Part shown: positions 48,545 through 57,970 of the stretch, piece by piece | How the letters are laid out: each line of letters begins with the position of its first letter | Numbering within the stretch: the stretch's first letter is position 1 | Origin: Variovorax paradoxus | GTDB lineage: Bacteria > Pseudomonadota > Gammaproteobacteria > Burkholderiales > Burkholderiaceae_C | Direction: 5' to 3' | Assembly (NCBI RefSeq): GCF_009498455.1 | Contig: NZ_CP045644.1 | Coordinates: forward strand, 4,715,001 to 4,779,000 | Length of the DNA stretch: 64,000 nt | Program-made: the position numbers and the translations under genes | Notes under the pieces: model-generated | What the model saw: only the letters and a program-made list of their open reading frames with translations | Told to the model about the DNA's origin: nothing | The model's database searches: none

Positions 48545-49632
48545 GACGTGGCCTGCGCCAGCGAAGCAGCGTTGCGCTTCAACGTGAAGTAGCTTGCAGC
48601 CACCGCGCCCGGCGTGCAGGCCCGCGAGAGCGACCACGTGGGGCGTGCGCGCTCGTGGTGGGCCAGGTAGCGCTCGATGCCGCCGAGGCCGCCGAACTCG
48701 TTGCCGATGAAGAACGCGTAGCCCGCGAAGAGCTCCCGGTGCACCGGCAGGTCCGAGAGCAGCAGCGGCACGCCCAGCGTGGCCGCCTCCGCGGCCGACA
48801 GGTTGAAGCCCTCGAAGGTCGACAGCGAGATGAAAGCCGTCGCCCCCTGGTACAGCCGCAGGAGTTCTCCCCGCGACACCAGCCCCCGGTGGCGCACGCA
48901 GGCGCGGAACGCGGGCGCCATGGCCGAGACCATGCGTTCGACCTCGCGCGCGCCGTTGCCCGTGATGTCCAGGTAGTCGACCAGGCCCTGGCGCTTCATG
49001 CGCACGAAGAGCTTCAGGATGCCCTCGAAGTTCTTGTGCGGGTAGTAGTGGTACGCGGCGATCAGGTAGCGCCCGCCGGGCGCGATCATGCCGCCGGCGC
49101 TATGGGCGACGGCGCCCGCATCCACGGGATTGAAGATCACCGCGGCGTGCGCGCAGCGCGTGAAGTGCCGCTCGAAATCCTGCTGGCTGCTGCGGCTGAT
49201 GAAGACCACGTCGGCGGCGCTGCGCGCGAGGCGGTGCAGGTTCCAGTCGAGCCACAGGCGCTTGAGCAGCGTGAAGTACTGCGGGTACGACTTGTACTGC
49301 ACGTCGTGCACCACCACGATCGAATCCCGGTGGCGGCCGAAGGGCGCCAGCAGCGAGAAAGGCAGGAAGTAGTTCGGGAACAGCGAGTACACCCGCTCCC
49401 CGTGCAGCCACCCGAGCGCCAGGTGGACGTTGTAGAGCAGCGTGTCGAGGATGAAGCGGCTGATCTTCAGCCGCCGTGCCGCCGCGTAGAGGCGCGGATG
49501 GCGCTCGCTGATCGGCTGCACGTGGTGCTCCGGCGAGCCGCGCATGCTCTGCAGCAGCACCTCGGACACGTTCAGCACCCCGCCCGCCGACGCGTTGAGC
49601 CGGATGGTGTCGTAGAAGAGATAGGTGGCCAT
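48541..49632 (-). CDS. Glycosyltransferase family 4
   Basis: This 363-aa GT-B glycosyltransferase has an N-terminal acceptor domain (NASAGGVLNVSEVLL; VVVHDVQYKSYP) and a donor domain with STFEGFNLSAAEAATLGVPLLLSD, the EGFxxxxxEA-type signature. The length is typical. Overlaps of 4 nt join it to the GH29-like gene. The sugar it adds is unknown. Confidence 0.85.
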   Translation of the reverse strand: MATYLFYDTIRLNASAGGVLNVSEVLLQSMRGSPEHHVQPISERHPRLYAAARRLKISRFILDTLLYNVHLALGWLHGERVYSLFPNYFLPFSLLAPFGRHRDSIVVVHDVQYKSYPQYFTLLKRLWLDWNLHRLARSAADVVFISRSSQQDFERHFTRCAHAAVIFNPVDAGAVAHSAGGMIAPGGRYLIAAYHYYPHKNFEGILKLFVRMKRQGLVDYLDITGNGAREVERMVSAMAPAFRACVRHRGLVSRGELLRLYQGATAFISLSTFEGFNLSAAEAATLGVPLLLSDLPVHRELFAGYAFFIGNEFGGLGGIERYLAHHERARPTWSLSRACTPGAVAASYFTLKRNAASLAQATS

Positions 49633-49656
49633 GGTCGCTCCCGTGCACGTGCGTTC

Positions 49657-50988
49657 TCATGCCGTCGGCAGGCCGGCGCGTTCCGGGCCTGTCGGTGGTG
49701 TGGGGCGGGCTGCCGGTCTGCGGAACCCCGACGCGAGGCTGCCGGCGACGACGGCCGCGACCAGCCCCGAGACGGCGAACGGCCCCCAGCCGAGGATCGG
49801 CCCGCGCAAAAAGGGCACGTAGGCGGCCAGCAGCACCAGTGCGCAGAGGTAGCCGGTCGTCAGCGTGCGCTGCGGGTCGATGGCCTTGTCGACGAAGCGA
49901 AAGCCCGCCGAGACCGCGAAGCCCAGCAGCACCGGGCCCGCCAGGCCGAAGTCGAAGTACGCGGTGGTGAAGGGCGGCAGCGACAGGTTGCTCTGCGAGA
50001 AGTTGCCCAGCACGGCCGGCCAGCCGAGCGGGTCGAACTCCGGGAACATCTTCAGCTCGCGCGGCAGGACGAAGGAAAAGGCCGAGAGCAGGTAGCGCCC
50101 GTAGCCGAGTTCGGGGGAAGGCGCACGCTCCAGGATGCCCGCGACGACGAACATCGCATCGAAGTCCAGGCTGAAGGGGTAGGTCGCCAGCTCCGCCCCC
50201 CACATGGCGTCCCGCGAGATCAGGTTCAGCACCGGGCCCAGGCCCGCGATGGCGCCGAAGATCACTGCGGCGAGCGTCCACCGGTGCCTGCGCCCCAGGG
50301 CATGGATGAGCAGCGGCAGCAGCCCGATCAGGATCACCTGCCGCGCCGTGTTGACCGGGTTCGCGGCGAAGGCGGCCAGCGCGAAGGCAAGGCCCGCGGC
50401 GCACCAGGCCCACAGCGTGCGCTGGCGCAGGGCGTGGATCGCGAGCACCACGAAGCACATCAGCACCACGAGCTTGGGCATCGTGGAATAGACGATGTAC
50501 TGGACCGGCGTGCTCTCTTCTCCTCCCAGCGTGCCGCGTGCCACGAAGTTCATGTCGGTATGAAGGAAGAGCGCGGCGAATGCCACCTCCAGGCAGCCCA
50601 ACAGCAGGAAGGGGTGGGCGACGCCGGCGGCGCGCGCGCGCTGCGCCGGCCAGGGCGCGGCCGTCGGCGCGGGCAGGCCCAGCCGAGCGGCTTCCACCCC
50701 GGCCATGTACAGCAGCACGAGCATCAGTGCCTGCGTGTGCGCGGCCGGCCCGACGATGCCGACCTCCCAGAAGTCGACATCGGCCGCAATCTGCATCGCC
50801 GGGGCCAGCGAGAAGTAGACGAGAACCACCGTGTAGTGAAGCAGCAGGAACACGCTGCCGCCGGCGGCGCCCAGCATCGACAACTGCACCAGCGCCAGCA
50901 CGAACACGACCCCGTAACCCCAGACAGGATCGATGAGCCCGCACAGCGCGGCGCAGACGATGCCGGACCAGAAGACGAGGGTTCTCAT
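49657..50988 (-). CDS. Wzy-like polysaccharide polymerase
   Basis: This 443-aa membrane protein has about 10-12 hydrophobic segments and a large central loop (SRDAMWGAELATYPFSLDFDAM), as in O-antigen and EPS polymerases. The gene starts at the ATG at 50988. Wzy proteins share little sequence, so this is assigned by topology and by filling the only missing slot in the Wzx/Wzy pathway. Confidence 0.7.
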   Translation of the reverse strand: MRTLVFWSGIVCAALCGLIDPVWGYGVVFVLALVQLSMLGAAGGSVFLLLHYTVVLVYFSLAPAMQIAADVDFWEVGIVGPAAHTQALMLVLLYMAGVEAARLGLPAPTAAPWPAQRARAAGVAHPFLLLGCLEVAFAALFLHTDMNFVARGTLGGEESTPVQYIVYSTMPKLVVLMCFVVLAIHALRQRTLWAWCAAGLAFALAAFAANPVNTARQVILIGLLPLLIHALGRRHRWTLAAVIFGAIAGLGPVLNLISRDAMWGAELATYPFSLDFDAMFVVAGILERAPSPELGYGRYLLSAFSFVLPRELKMFPEFDPLGWPAVLGNFSQSNLSLPPFTTAYFDFGLAGPVLLGFAVSAGFRFVDKAIDPQRTLTTGYLCALVLLAAYVPFLRGPILGWGPFAVSGLVAAVVAGSLASGFRRPAARPTPPTGPERAGLPTA

Positions 50989-51004
50989 GGCAGGGCCCGG
51001 TTCT

Positions 51005-51982
51005 TCAGGCGTGCGCGGCTTCGGCGGCGGTCCGGGGGACCGCCTGGTAGTCCGCATAGGTGCGGCGCAGGCCTTCGGCCAGCGGCACCGTCGCGCGCCA
51101 CCCGAAGCTGGCCGCGCGCGACACGTCCAGCAGCTTGCGCGGGGCGCCGTCGGGCTGTGCCAGGTCGTAGCGGATGCTGCCCTCGTAGCCCACGACCTCG
51201 CGGATGTGCTCCACCAGCTCGGCGATCGACACGTCCTCGCCCGTTCCGAGATTGATGTGGCCGCGCATCGGGTCGGTGTGCTGGTCGTAGGCGGCGCGCG
51301 ACAGGTTCATCACGTCCAGGCAGCCCTCGACCATGTCGTCCACGTACAGGAACTCGCGCCGCGCCCGGCCGCTGCCCCAGATCAGCACGCTCGGCGTGCG
51401 GCTGATCTTGGCCAGGTGAAAGCGCTGGATCAGCGCGGGCACCACATGGCTGTTCTCCAGGTGGTAGTTGTCGCCGGGGCCGTAGAGGTTGCTCGGCATC
51501 ACGCTGCGGAAGTCGACGCCGTGCGTGGCGCCGTACTGCCGGTTGTAGCTTTCGCAGAGCTTGATGCCCGCGATCTTGGCGATCGCGTAGGGCTCATTGG
51601 TGGGCTCGAGCTTGCCGGTGAGCAGGGCGTCCTCGCGGATCGGCTGGTCGGCCAGCCGCGGGTAGATGCAGCTCGAGCCGAGGAACAGCAGCCGCTTGAT
51701 GTTGGCCAGAAAGGCCTGGTGCGTGAGGTTCGCCGCGATCAGCAGGTTCTCGTAGATGAACTGCGCGGGGTAGGTCATGTTGGCGTGGATGCCGCCGACC
51801 TTCGCTGCCGCCACGTAGACCTGGTCGACGGGCTCGCTCGCGAAGAAGCGCGCAACGGCCGCCTGGTCGAGCAGGTCGAGCTCGGCGTGGCTGCGCGTGA
51901 CGACGTCGTGGCCCAGCTCGCGCAGGCGCCTCGTGAGCGTCTGGCCCACCATCCCGCGATGACCTGCAACATAGATTCGCAT
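51005..51982 (-). CDS. fcl: GDP-L-fucose synthase
   Basis: This 325-aa SDR epimerase-reductase turns GDP-4-keto-6-deoxymannose into GDP-L-fucose. The NADP loop is GHRGMVG at 7-13; the active site has SSCIYP and the YAIAKIAG Tyr-x3-Lys. [21 protein letters not shown] is a family hallmark. Together with gmd and manC it gives a complete GDP-fucose route from mannose phosphate. Confidence 0.96.
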   Translation of the reverse strand: MRIYVAGHRGMVGQTLTRRLRELGHDVVTRSHAELDLLDQAAVARFFASEPVDQVYVAAAKVGGIHANMTYPAQFIYENLLIAANLTHQAFLANIKRLLFLGSSCIYPRLADQPIREDALLTGKLEPTNEPYAIAKIAGIKLCESYNRQYGATHGVDFRSVMPSNLYGPGDNYHLENSHVVPALIQRFHLAKISRTPSVLIWGSGRARREFLYVDDMVEGCLDVMNLSRAAYDQHTDPMRGHINLGTGEDVSIAELVEHIREVVGYEGSIRYDLAQPDGAPRKLLDVSRAASFGWRATVPLAEGLRRTYADYQAVPRTAAEAAHA

Positions 51983-52017
51983 GGCGTTCTTTCAGTGAAG
52001 GAGGGGTGACTCCGGGC

Positions 52018-52698
52018 TCAGCGCGAACCGCGCGCGCCGAGCACGACGCGGAAGGTCTTCAACACGATCACGAGGTCGCGCAGCAGGGAGAGCTTGGCGA
52101 CGTACTCGGCGTCCATGGCCGCGCGGCGGCGGTAGCTCACCTCGTTGCGTCCGCTGATCTGCCACAGGCCCGTGATGCCCGGGCGCACCGCGCAGTAGTA
52201 CGCCCAGTACGGGCCATACAGCTCTTTCTGCGCAAACATGCAGGGGCGCGGACCGACCATGCTCATGTCGCCCTTGAGCACGTTCCAGAACTGCGGGAAC
52301 TCGTCGATGCTGTAGCGGCGCAGGAAGGCGCCGAAGCGCGTGATGCGCGGGTCGTGTTCGAGCTTCTGGAACTTCTCCCATTCGCGCCGGGCCGCGTCGT
52401 TCTCGCGCAGGTGCCGCGCCAGCACGGCATCGGCGTTGGGCGCCATGGTGCGGAACTTGTAGAAGCGGAAGATCCGTCCGTTGCGGCCGTAGCGCGGCTG
52501 CACGTAGATGGCCGGGGCGCCCGAGGTCAGCAGCACGCCGACGGCGATCAGCGCGTAGGCCCAGCCCAGGAACAGGAAGAAGGCGCCCGCCAGGACGATG
52601 TCCATGGTGCGCTTGGCGACCTGCAGGAGCCGCGAGCCGCCCACCGGCACGGGGCGGGCGGCGGTACGCTGCGGCGTGCGTGACAGGTGCGTGCTCAT
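52018..52698 (-). CDS. Undecaprenyl-phosphate sugar-1-phosphate transferase (short form)
   Basis: This 226-aa bacterial sugar transferase starts the repeat unit on the lipid carrier. It has one hydrophobic helix (about 34-57) and the catalytic domain with RNGRIFRFYKFRTM, RRYSIDEFPQFWNVLKGDMSMVGPRP and CAVRPGITGLWQISGRNEVSY. It is the short ExoY-like form, lacking the N-terminal membrane domain of WcaJ. Its ATG overlaps the Wzc-like stop. Confidence 0.92.
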   Translation of the reverse strand: MSTHLSRTPQRTAARPVPVGGSRLLQVAKRTMDIVLAGAFFLFLGWAYALIAVGVLLTSGAPAIYVQPRYGRNGRIFRFYKFRTMAPNADAVLARHLRENDAARREWEKFQKLEHDPRITRFGAFLRRYSIDEFPQFWNVLKGDMSMVGPRPCMFAQKELYGPYWAYYCAVRPGITGLWQISGRNEVSYRRRAAMDAEYVAKLSLLRDLVIVLKTFRVVLGARGSR

Positions 52699-54974
52699 GA
52701 TGTCGCGCGCTCCGGTTCGGCGTGGGCGGTGTGCCCCAGCGCGGGCGGATAGATGTTCGGCGGCAGGCGGTGGGGGCCGTAGTCGTAGCCGTAGGCGCTG
52801 TGGCGTTGCCGCGCGTCCTGCGCGTTGAGCACCACGCCGTGGAACGACGCGCCCACGTGCGCCAGCCGCTTCGCACTCTCCACCAGGTCGCCCAGCTCGC
52901 TGTCGCCGGCGCGGGCCACGAGCATCAGCGTGCCCATGTCCGGCGCCATCGCCACGGTCTCGGTCGCCAGCAGGATGGGCGGTGCATCGACGACCACGGC
53001 GTCGTAGAGCGCCGAGAGGGTTTCCAGCAAGCGCGTGAACGCGCTGGCGCCCAGCATCGTGGCGGGATCGAGCGGCAGCTTGCCGGTGGTGATCACGTCC
53101 AGGTGCGGCAGCACCTGCACGTGAACCGCCTGTGCGAGCGTGCAGGTGCCGGCGATCAGCTCCGACAGGCCGGCGGCGGGCTTCAGCCCGAACTGGCTCG
53201 CCACGGTGCCGCGGCGCATGTCGGCATCGATCAGCAGCACGCGCTTGCCCGAGGTCGCCAGCACGGCCGAGAAATTCGTCGACAGGAAGGTCTTGCCTGC
53301 GCCCGGCGTCGCGCTGGTCAGCAGGATGCGGTTGTTCGGTGCCGCGGCCGTCAGGAAGCCCAGCGTGGTGCGCAGCCTGCGCACGCCTTCGAGCGCCGGG
53401 TCGTCCGGGTGCTGGGCCGCCAGCAGCTTCAGCCCGGGCCGGCCCTGGCGGATGGCGCGGTCGAGCGCGCCTTGCCGCGTGCTGAGCGCGATCGTGCTGT
53501 AGACGTTCAGGCCCGTGCGCATCTCGATCTCGTCGGGGGTGGCGACCGTGTTCTTGAGCACCTTGCGCAGGATCGCGATGAGCGCGCCCAGGAACAGCCC
53601 CACGACCAGCGCCAGCGCCATCACGATCACCGCCTTGGGCCGCACCGGCTTCTCCGGCGACAGCGCCTGGTCGAGCACGCGCACGTTGCCGATGCGGCCT
53701 TCGCGGGCCAGGCGCATCTGCAGCGAGCTGTTCAGGAGCGACGCGTAGAGCTCGGTGTTGACCTTGATGTCGCGCTGCATGCGCAGCGAGTTCTGCTGCA
53801 GCATCGGCATGCGGCGGATGCGGGTGTCCACGCCGCCCAGCTCCCTGCGCAACGAGGCGATCTGCGCGTCGAGCGTGATCAGCATCGGGTGCGCGCTGGT
53901 GAAGCGGCTCGCCAGGTCGAGGCGCCGCTGGCGCGCGTCGAGCAGCTTGGCCTGCAGGTCGACGTTCTGCGACAGCGCGTTGCGCGCCTCGTCGTCCAGG
54001 CTGATGGTTCCGTTCTGGTTGCGGTACTGGTTGTAGGCCTCTTCGGACTGTTCCAGTTGCTGCTTGAACTTGGGCAGCTCGGTGCCCAGGAAGTCCAGCG
54101 TGCGCTCGGCCTGCGCGGTCTTCTGGTCGATGTTCTGGCGCATGTACAGGCGCGCCACCTCGTTGAGCAGGTTCGCCAGATGCGCGCGGTCGTCGGTCTG
54201 CCAGCTCACATCGATCACGCTGGACTGCTTGCCCTTCTCGATCACGCGCAGCTCGCGCTGCAGCTCGAGCATGGTGAGCTGCGTGGAATGCCGCGTCAGC
54301 TCGAAGGCGCCGCCGGGCCGGGCGTCGAACGAGGCCACCAGCAGGTGGACCGTGCCGCCGGGCACCGAACTGTCCAGCGGCACGCCGGCCTGGCCGTGCA
54401 GCGGCGTGTCGAGGTCGGGGTGCGTCAGGGTGTACTTGCCGTCGGTGCCGGCAGTCAGCAGGAATTTCTTGCCCTCGAGGGCCGGCGGCACGTCCATCTG
54501 CGCGACCGCGATCTGCTCGGTGCCCGACACATAGCCGCGCAGGCCGAAGAAGCCCGGCGTGGACAGCGTCTTCGAATGCCGCGCCATGAAGGCGCCCACG
54601 ACCGGGATGTAGTGCGGCCGCGCCTCGATGAACAGCTTGGTGTTGTCGATCGCCTGGCCGAGCACCAGCCGCGACTTCAGGATCTCGGCCTCGCCCGAGG
54701 TCGGCGTCTTCACGCCCACGCCGTTGACCGCGGCATCGCCCGCGCCGGCGGGCGCACGGTCGGCATCCTCGAGCTGGATCAGCACGTTGGCTTCGTACAC
54801 CCGCGGCCCGAAGAGCGCGTAGCCCGCGCCCAGCACCAGCACCACGGCAGTCACCGAGGCGATCAGCCACCGGTTGTCCAGCAGCAGGTCGACGTGCTCC
54901 TTGAACCGCGAGTGGGCGCGCTCGGGTTCCGGGCTGAAAGGAGCGGGAAGCGGGGGGTACCAACGCGCATTCAT
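52695..54974 (-). CDS. wzc: Wzc-type polysaccharide co-polymerase and tyrosine autokinase
   Basis: This 759-aa inner-membrane protein controls chain length. It has a Wzz-type periplasmic part between two membrane helices (about 35-55 and 440-460), with coiled-coil regions, then a cytosolic BY-kinase with Walker A SATPGAGKTFLSTNFS and Walker A' LLIDADMRRG. The tail has a short tyrosine cluster (SAYGYDYGPH). The ATG at 54974 is preferred over a GTG 9 bp upstream. Confidence 0.92.
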   Translation of the reverse strand: MNARWYPPLPAPFSPEPERAHSRFKEHVDLLLDNRWLIASVTAVVLVLGAGYALFGPRVYEANVLIQLEDADRAPAGAGDAAVNGVGVKTPTSGEAEILKSRLVLGQAIDNTKLFIEARPHYIPVVGAFMARHSKTLSTPGFFGLRGYVSGTEQIAVAQMDVPPALEGKKFLLTAGTDGKYTLTHPDLDTPLHGQAGVPLDSSVPGGTVHLLVASFDARPGGAFELTRHSTQLTMLELQRELRVIEKGKQSSVIDVSWQTDDRAHLANLLNEVARLYMRQNIDQKTAQAERTLDFLGTELPKFKQQLEQSEEAYNQYRNQNGTISLDDEARNALSQNVDLQAKLLDARQRRLDLASRFTSAHPMLITLDAQIASLRRELGGVDTRIRRMPMLQQNSLRMQRDIKVNTELYASLLNSSLQMRLAREGRIGNVRVLDQALSPEKPVRPKAVIVMALALVVGLFLGALIAILRKVLKNTVATPDEIEMRTGLNVYSTIALSTRQGALDRAIRQGRPGLKLLAAQHPDDPALEGVRRLRTTLGFLTAAAPNNRILLTSATPGAGKTFLSTNFSAVLATSGKRVLLIDADMRRGTVASQFGLKPAAGLSELIAGTCTLAQAVHVQVLPHLDVITTGKLPLDPATMLGASAFTRLLETLSALYDAVVVDAPPILLATETVAMAPDMGTLMLVARAGDSELGDLVESAKRLAHVGASFHGVVLNAQDARQRHSAYGYDYGPHRLPPNIYPPALGHTAHAEPERATS

Positions 54975-55019
54975 GGGCTTCACCTTCTTGTTCGTTTTCG
55001 GGCCGGGGCGCCGTGCGGC

Positions 55020-56204
55020 TTACCTGCTGCGGGCGGTGTCGCGCGCGAGGTTGACCACCTGGGCGGCGGGAAGAATCAGGTTGGCGACCCGGTTCCACGA
55101 GACCAGCGGCACGCGATCGACGTAGACCACGTCGCGCGGCTTCAGCTCGAAGCGGTCGGCCAGCGCGAGCGCGGTCGGGTTCTTCGCGTTCAGGCTGAAG
55201 ATCTGCGGCGCGTCGGACGTCTGCGGCGAGTTGCGGATCACGTAGATCTGTCCGGGGTCGGCCGAGAACAGGTCGGGCCCGCCCGCATCGCCGAGGGCCT
55301 CGTTCAGGCTCATGCGGCCGTTGCGCATCAGCAGCGCCGAGGGCCGCACGATCTCGCCCATCACGTAGATGCGGCTGTCGTCCCGGCTGCCGACGTACAC
55401 GACGTCGCCGTTGCGCAGCGGAATGTTGTTGGCGTCCGCGCCGAAGCGCTTGAGCTGCAGCATGTCGATGGCCACCGTGCGCTCGCCGCGCGTGAGCATC
55501 ACCTGCGAACGGTCGCCCACGGCGGTGATGCTGCCCGCGCGGTTGAGTGCTTCGGACAGCGTCATCGGGATGTCCGTGAAGATCTGCAGGCCCGGCGTGC
55601 GCACCTCGCCCTCGACATAGGCGCGCTGGCTGCGGAACGACTGGATGCGCACGCTGACCAGGGGCGCCTTGATGATCTTGCCGATGCGGTTGGCGATCAG
55701 CTCCGACGCGCCGCTCTCGGTCAGCCCCTGCAGCCGGGTGCGGCCGATGTAGGGAAAGCTGATCTCTCCCGCGGCGTCGACGATGAAGCCCGGCGCCACG
55801 GTGACGCCGGTCGGGTCGCTCTGCTGCGCGATCACCGCGCCCAGGTTGGGCTGCAGCTCGGGATTGTTGTAGACGGTGATGCCCACCACGTCTCCCGGCC
55901 CGATGGTGTAGGCCGAGGGCCGGCCGAACAGCGCCTTTACCTCGGGCGGGAGGCCCGTGTTCAGGGCGAGCTGCGTGCGGATCAGCTCCGGCGTGATGGC
56001 CTCCACCCGGCCGGTGCCGCCGGCCGTGCCGTTGGCCGACTGCAGCGGGCCCGGCGTGCCGAAGCCGGGCGCGCAGCCGCACAACCCGAGCGACAGCAGC
56101 AGCGCCATGGCGCGCGACCGGAAGCGGCCACCGGGCAGGGCGCGGGCGCCCTCGGTGGCGAGGAGGCGCTCGCCGCGCGGATTCGCTGGGGTGACGGTTT
56201 TCAT
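55020..56204 (-). CDS. wza: Wza-like polysaccharide export lipoprotein
   Basis: This 394-aa outer-membrane export protein has a lipobox with the acylated Cys about 44 (SLGLCGC), the polysaccharide export (PES) motif GPGDVVGITVYNNPEL near 102-117, and SLBB domains (SEALNRAGSITAVGDRSQVML; NEALGDAGGPDLFSADPGQIYVI). The ATG at 56204 has AAGGAG upstream. The positively charged 30-residue leader is longer than usual. Confidence 0.92.
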   Translation of the reverse strand: MKTVTPANPRGERLLATEGARALPGGRFRSRAMALLLSLGLCGCAPGFGTPGPLQSANGTAGGTGRVEAITPELIRTQLALNTGLPPEVKALFGRPSAYTIGPGDVVGITVYNNPELQPNLGAVIAQQSDPTGVTVAPGFIVDAAGEISFPYIGRTRLQGLTESGASELIANRIGKIIKAPLVSVRIQSFRSQRAYVEGEVRTPGLQIFTDIPMTLSEALNRAGSITAVGDRSQVMLTRGERTVAIDMLQLKRFGADANNIPLRNGDVVYVGSRDDSRIYVMGEIVRPSALLMRNGRMSLNEALGDAGGPDLFSADPGQIYVIRNSPQTSDAPQIFSLNAKNPTALALADRFELKPRDVVYVDRVPLVSWNRVANLILPAAQVVNLARDTARSR

Positions 56205-56232
56205 GAGTCTCTCCTTGGCTTCGGTTGTTGTT

Positions 56233-57156
56233 TCAAGGCGCGGCCAGCGTGGCCGCCATGGCGCGCGGGGTGCCTGCCGCCGGGCGGCCCTGCCGCTCGG
56301 GGCCGGGGGTGGCCAGGCAGTGCGCGGCGACCCAGTCGCCGACGGATTGCAGGAAGAGCTGCTGGCCCTTCACCGTGCAGACGGTGTGGTCCACCTCGCG
56401 CATGAACTCGTACTGCAGGCCCTGCATGAACGGTTCACGGCGCAGGGCGCCGAGCTGGTCGCGGTCGCGGTCGCACACGTGCAGCGATCCCGAGTACAGG
56501 AGCTGCACCGCCACCTCGCGTTCGACCAGCCGCTTCATCGTGGCTTCGAACCAGAGCGCATTGACGTTGGGCGGTCGCCGGTCCACGAAGTAGCCCGGCA
56601 GTGCCTGGGTTGCCGTGTTGCCCGGCAGATGCCGCAGCACCCAGCGCCGTGCCTTGCCCGGGAACGACGGGTGCAGCGGCGCCGCGAGCGCACGGCGCAC
56701 CGTGAGCTCCCAGCGCGTGCGCCGCTGGGGAAAGGCAAAGCCGTCGAACAGCGAGAGCGCCACCATGCGCGCGTCCACCGCGGCCGCCGACATGGCGTGC
56801 TCCACGCCCGAGCACATGGCCACGGTCACGAACTGGCCGACGCCCAGCATGCGCTGCGCGACATCCATGGCGGCCTGCAGGCTGTGCACGGCGCGCGTCT
56901 GCAGGTCGGGCCCGGTGTCCAGCGCGTCGCTGTCGCCGATGCCGCCCAGGTCGAAGCGCAGGCTGCTCACGCCGCGCGCGGCGAGGACGTGCGCCAGCTT
57001 CACGTTGATGCGGCGCGGCCCGACGCGGTGGTTCGCGCCCATGTTGAACATCAGGCAGGCGACGGGCGCCGGCACCCGCTGCGCGGGGACGGTGAGCATG
57101 CCCATCAGTGCGTTGCCGGGGCCGAAGCACACCGGGGTCTGCGTCAGGTCACTCAT
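56233..57156 (-). CDS. Alpha/beta hydrolase 1 (exosortase-A-system hydrolase-like)
   Basis: This 307-aa protein is an alpha/beta hydrolase with the oxyanion region MFNMGANHRVGPRR, the nucleophile elbow AMCSGVEHAM, and a late His in REVDHTVCTVKGQQ. It resembles hydrolases found beside exosortase/EPS genes. The start overlaps its neighbour hydrolase by 8 nt. It may release or shape a carrier-bound product, for instance the NRPS chain. Confidence 0.75.
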   Translation of the reverse strand: MSDLTQTPVCFGPGNALMGMLTVPAQRVPAPVACLMFNMGANHRVGPRRINVKLAHVLAARGVSSLRFDLGGIGDSDALDTGPDLQTRAVHSLQAAMDVAQRMLGVGQFVTVAMCSGVEHAMSAAAVDARMVALSLFDGFAFPQRRTRWELTVRRALAAPLHPSFPGKARRWVLRHLPGNTATQALPGYFVDRRPPNVNALWFEATMKRLVEREVAVQLLYSGSLHVCDRDRDQLGALRREPFMQGLQYEFMREVDHTVCTVKGQQLFLQSVGDWVAAHCLATPGPERQGRPAAGTPRAMAATLAAP

Positions 57157-57970
57157 GGATGGCTCCCTGCAGGCGGCTGAGCGCATCGGCCGGGACCATC
57201 GCGCTGTGGGGATAGGGGTCGGACGTCCAGTCCAGCGGATGGCTCAGGTAGGCCAGGCGCACCGGCATGTGGCGCGACTGCTGCTCGGCCGCCCATTGCG
57301 CGGTGGGCGTGTCGTCGGGCGGGGCCAGCACCAGGGTCTCGTGCAGCGCGGTGAGCGGCAGCGATTGCGGCGTGAGGGCGCGCAGCTGCGCCTGCAGCGC
57401 CGGCGAGAGACGCACGCCGAGCGCTTCCTCGGGCAGCGCGTCCGGTTCCCGCGCGAGGCTGCGGCGCCACGACAGATCGGGAATGCAGAAGGTCGTGTCG
57501 ATCGCCTCGACATGCCGCTCGCGCAGCAGGCGCGCATAGCCCTGCCCGTCGATCACCGGCTCCCAGAGCACCAGCCGCGCCGGATCGCACAGCCCATTGC
57601 GCGCGGCCAGCACGGCCAGCGTGGCGCCCAGCCGTGCGCCGATCCACACGATGGCGGCGTCGGGCGCGTGCCGCCGCAACTCCTCGTGCGCGGCGCACAG
57701 GTCGCGGCGCCAGCCGTCGAGTTCGCCTTCGCTCTCGTCGCCCGGCGAGTCGCCGGAGCCGTAGAAGTCGAAGCGCAGCGTGGCGATGCCGGCGCGCGCG
57801 AGGCGTTCGGCCAGCACCTTGAAGAAGCGGTGGGTGCGCAGGCCCTCCTGCCCGAAGGGCGGGCACAGCAGCACCGCCGTGTGTTCGCCGCGGTCTTCGT
57901 AGGGGGCGTGGAACAGGCCGAAGACCTGGCGCGAGGCCGGTCCGAACATGAGCGGCGTGAAGAGGGTCAT
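57149..57970 (-). CDS. Alpha/beta hydrolase 2, nucleophile serine replaced
   Basis: This 273-aa protein has the same fold as hydrolase 1 (CPPFGQEGLRTHRFF near 35-50; RFDFYGSGDSPGD). At the elbow, WIGARLGATLA has Arg where GxSxG would have the nucleophile Ser. Similar GLRLGA-type elbows occur in exosortase-associated hydrolase-2 proteins. It may be a non-catalytic partner of hydrolase 1. Its start overlaps the PPTase stop by 4 nt. Confidence 0.7.
   Translation of the reverse strand: MTLFTPLMFGPASRQVFGLFHAPYEDRGEHTAVLLCPPFGQEGLRTHRFFKVLAERLARAGIATLRFDFYGSGDSPGDESEGELDGWRRDLCAAHEELRRHAPDAAIVWIGARLGATLAVLAARNGLCDPARLVLWEPVIDGQGYARLLRERHVEAIDTTFCIPDLSWRRSLAREPDALPEEALGVRLSPALQAQLRALTPQSLPLTALHETLVLAPPDDTPTAQWAAEQQSRHMPVRLAYLSHPLDWTSDPYPHSAMVPADALSRLQGAIHE

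Noticed and set aside
52018..56082. A minus-strand open frame of over 1300 codons across wza and wzc in another phase
   Set aside because: It is an alternative-frame artefact of GC-rich coding sequence. Only its last 226 codons (the sugar transferase) are real.
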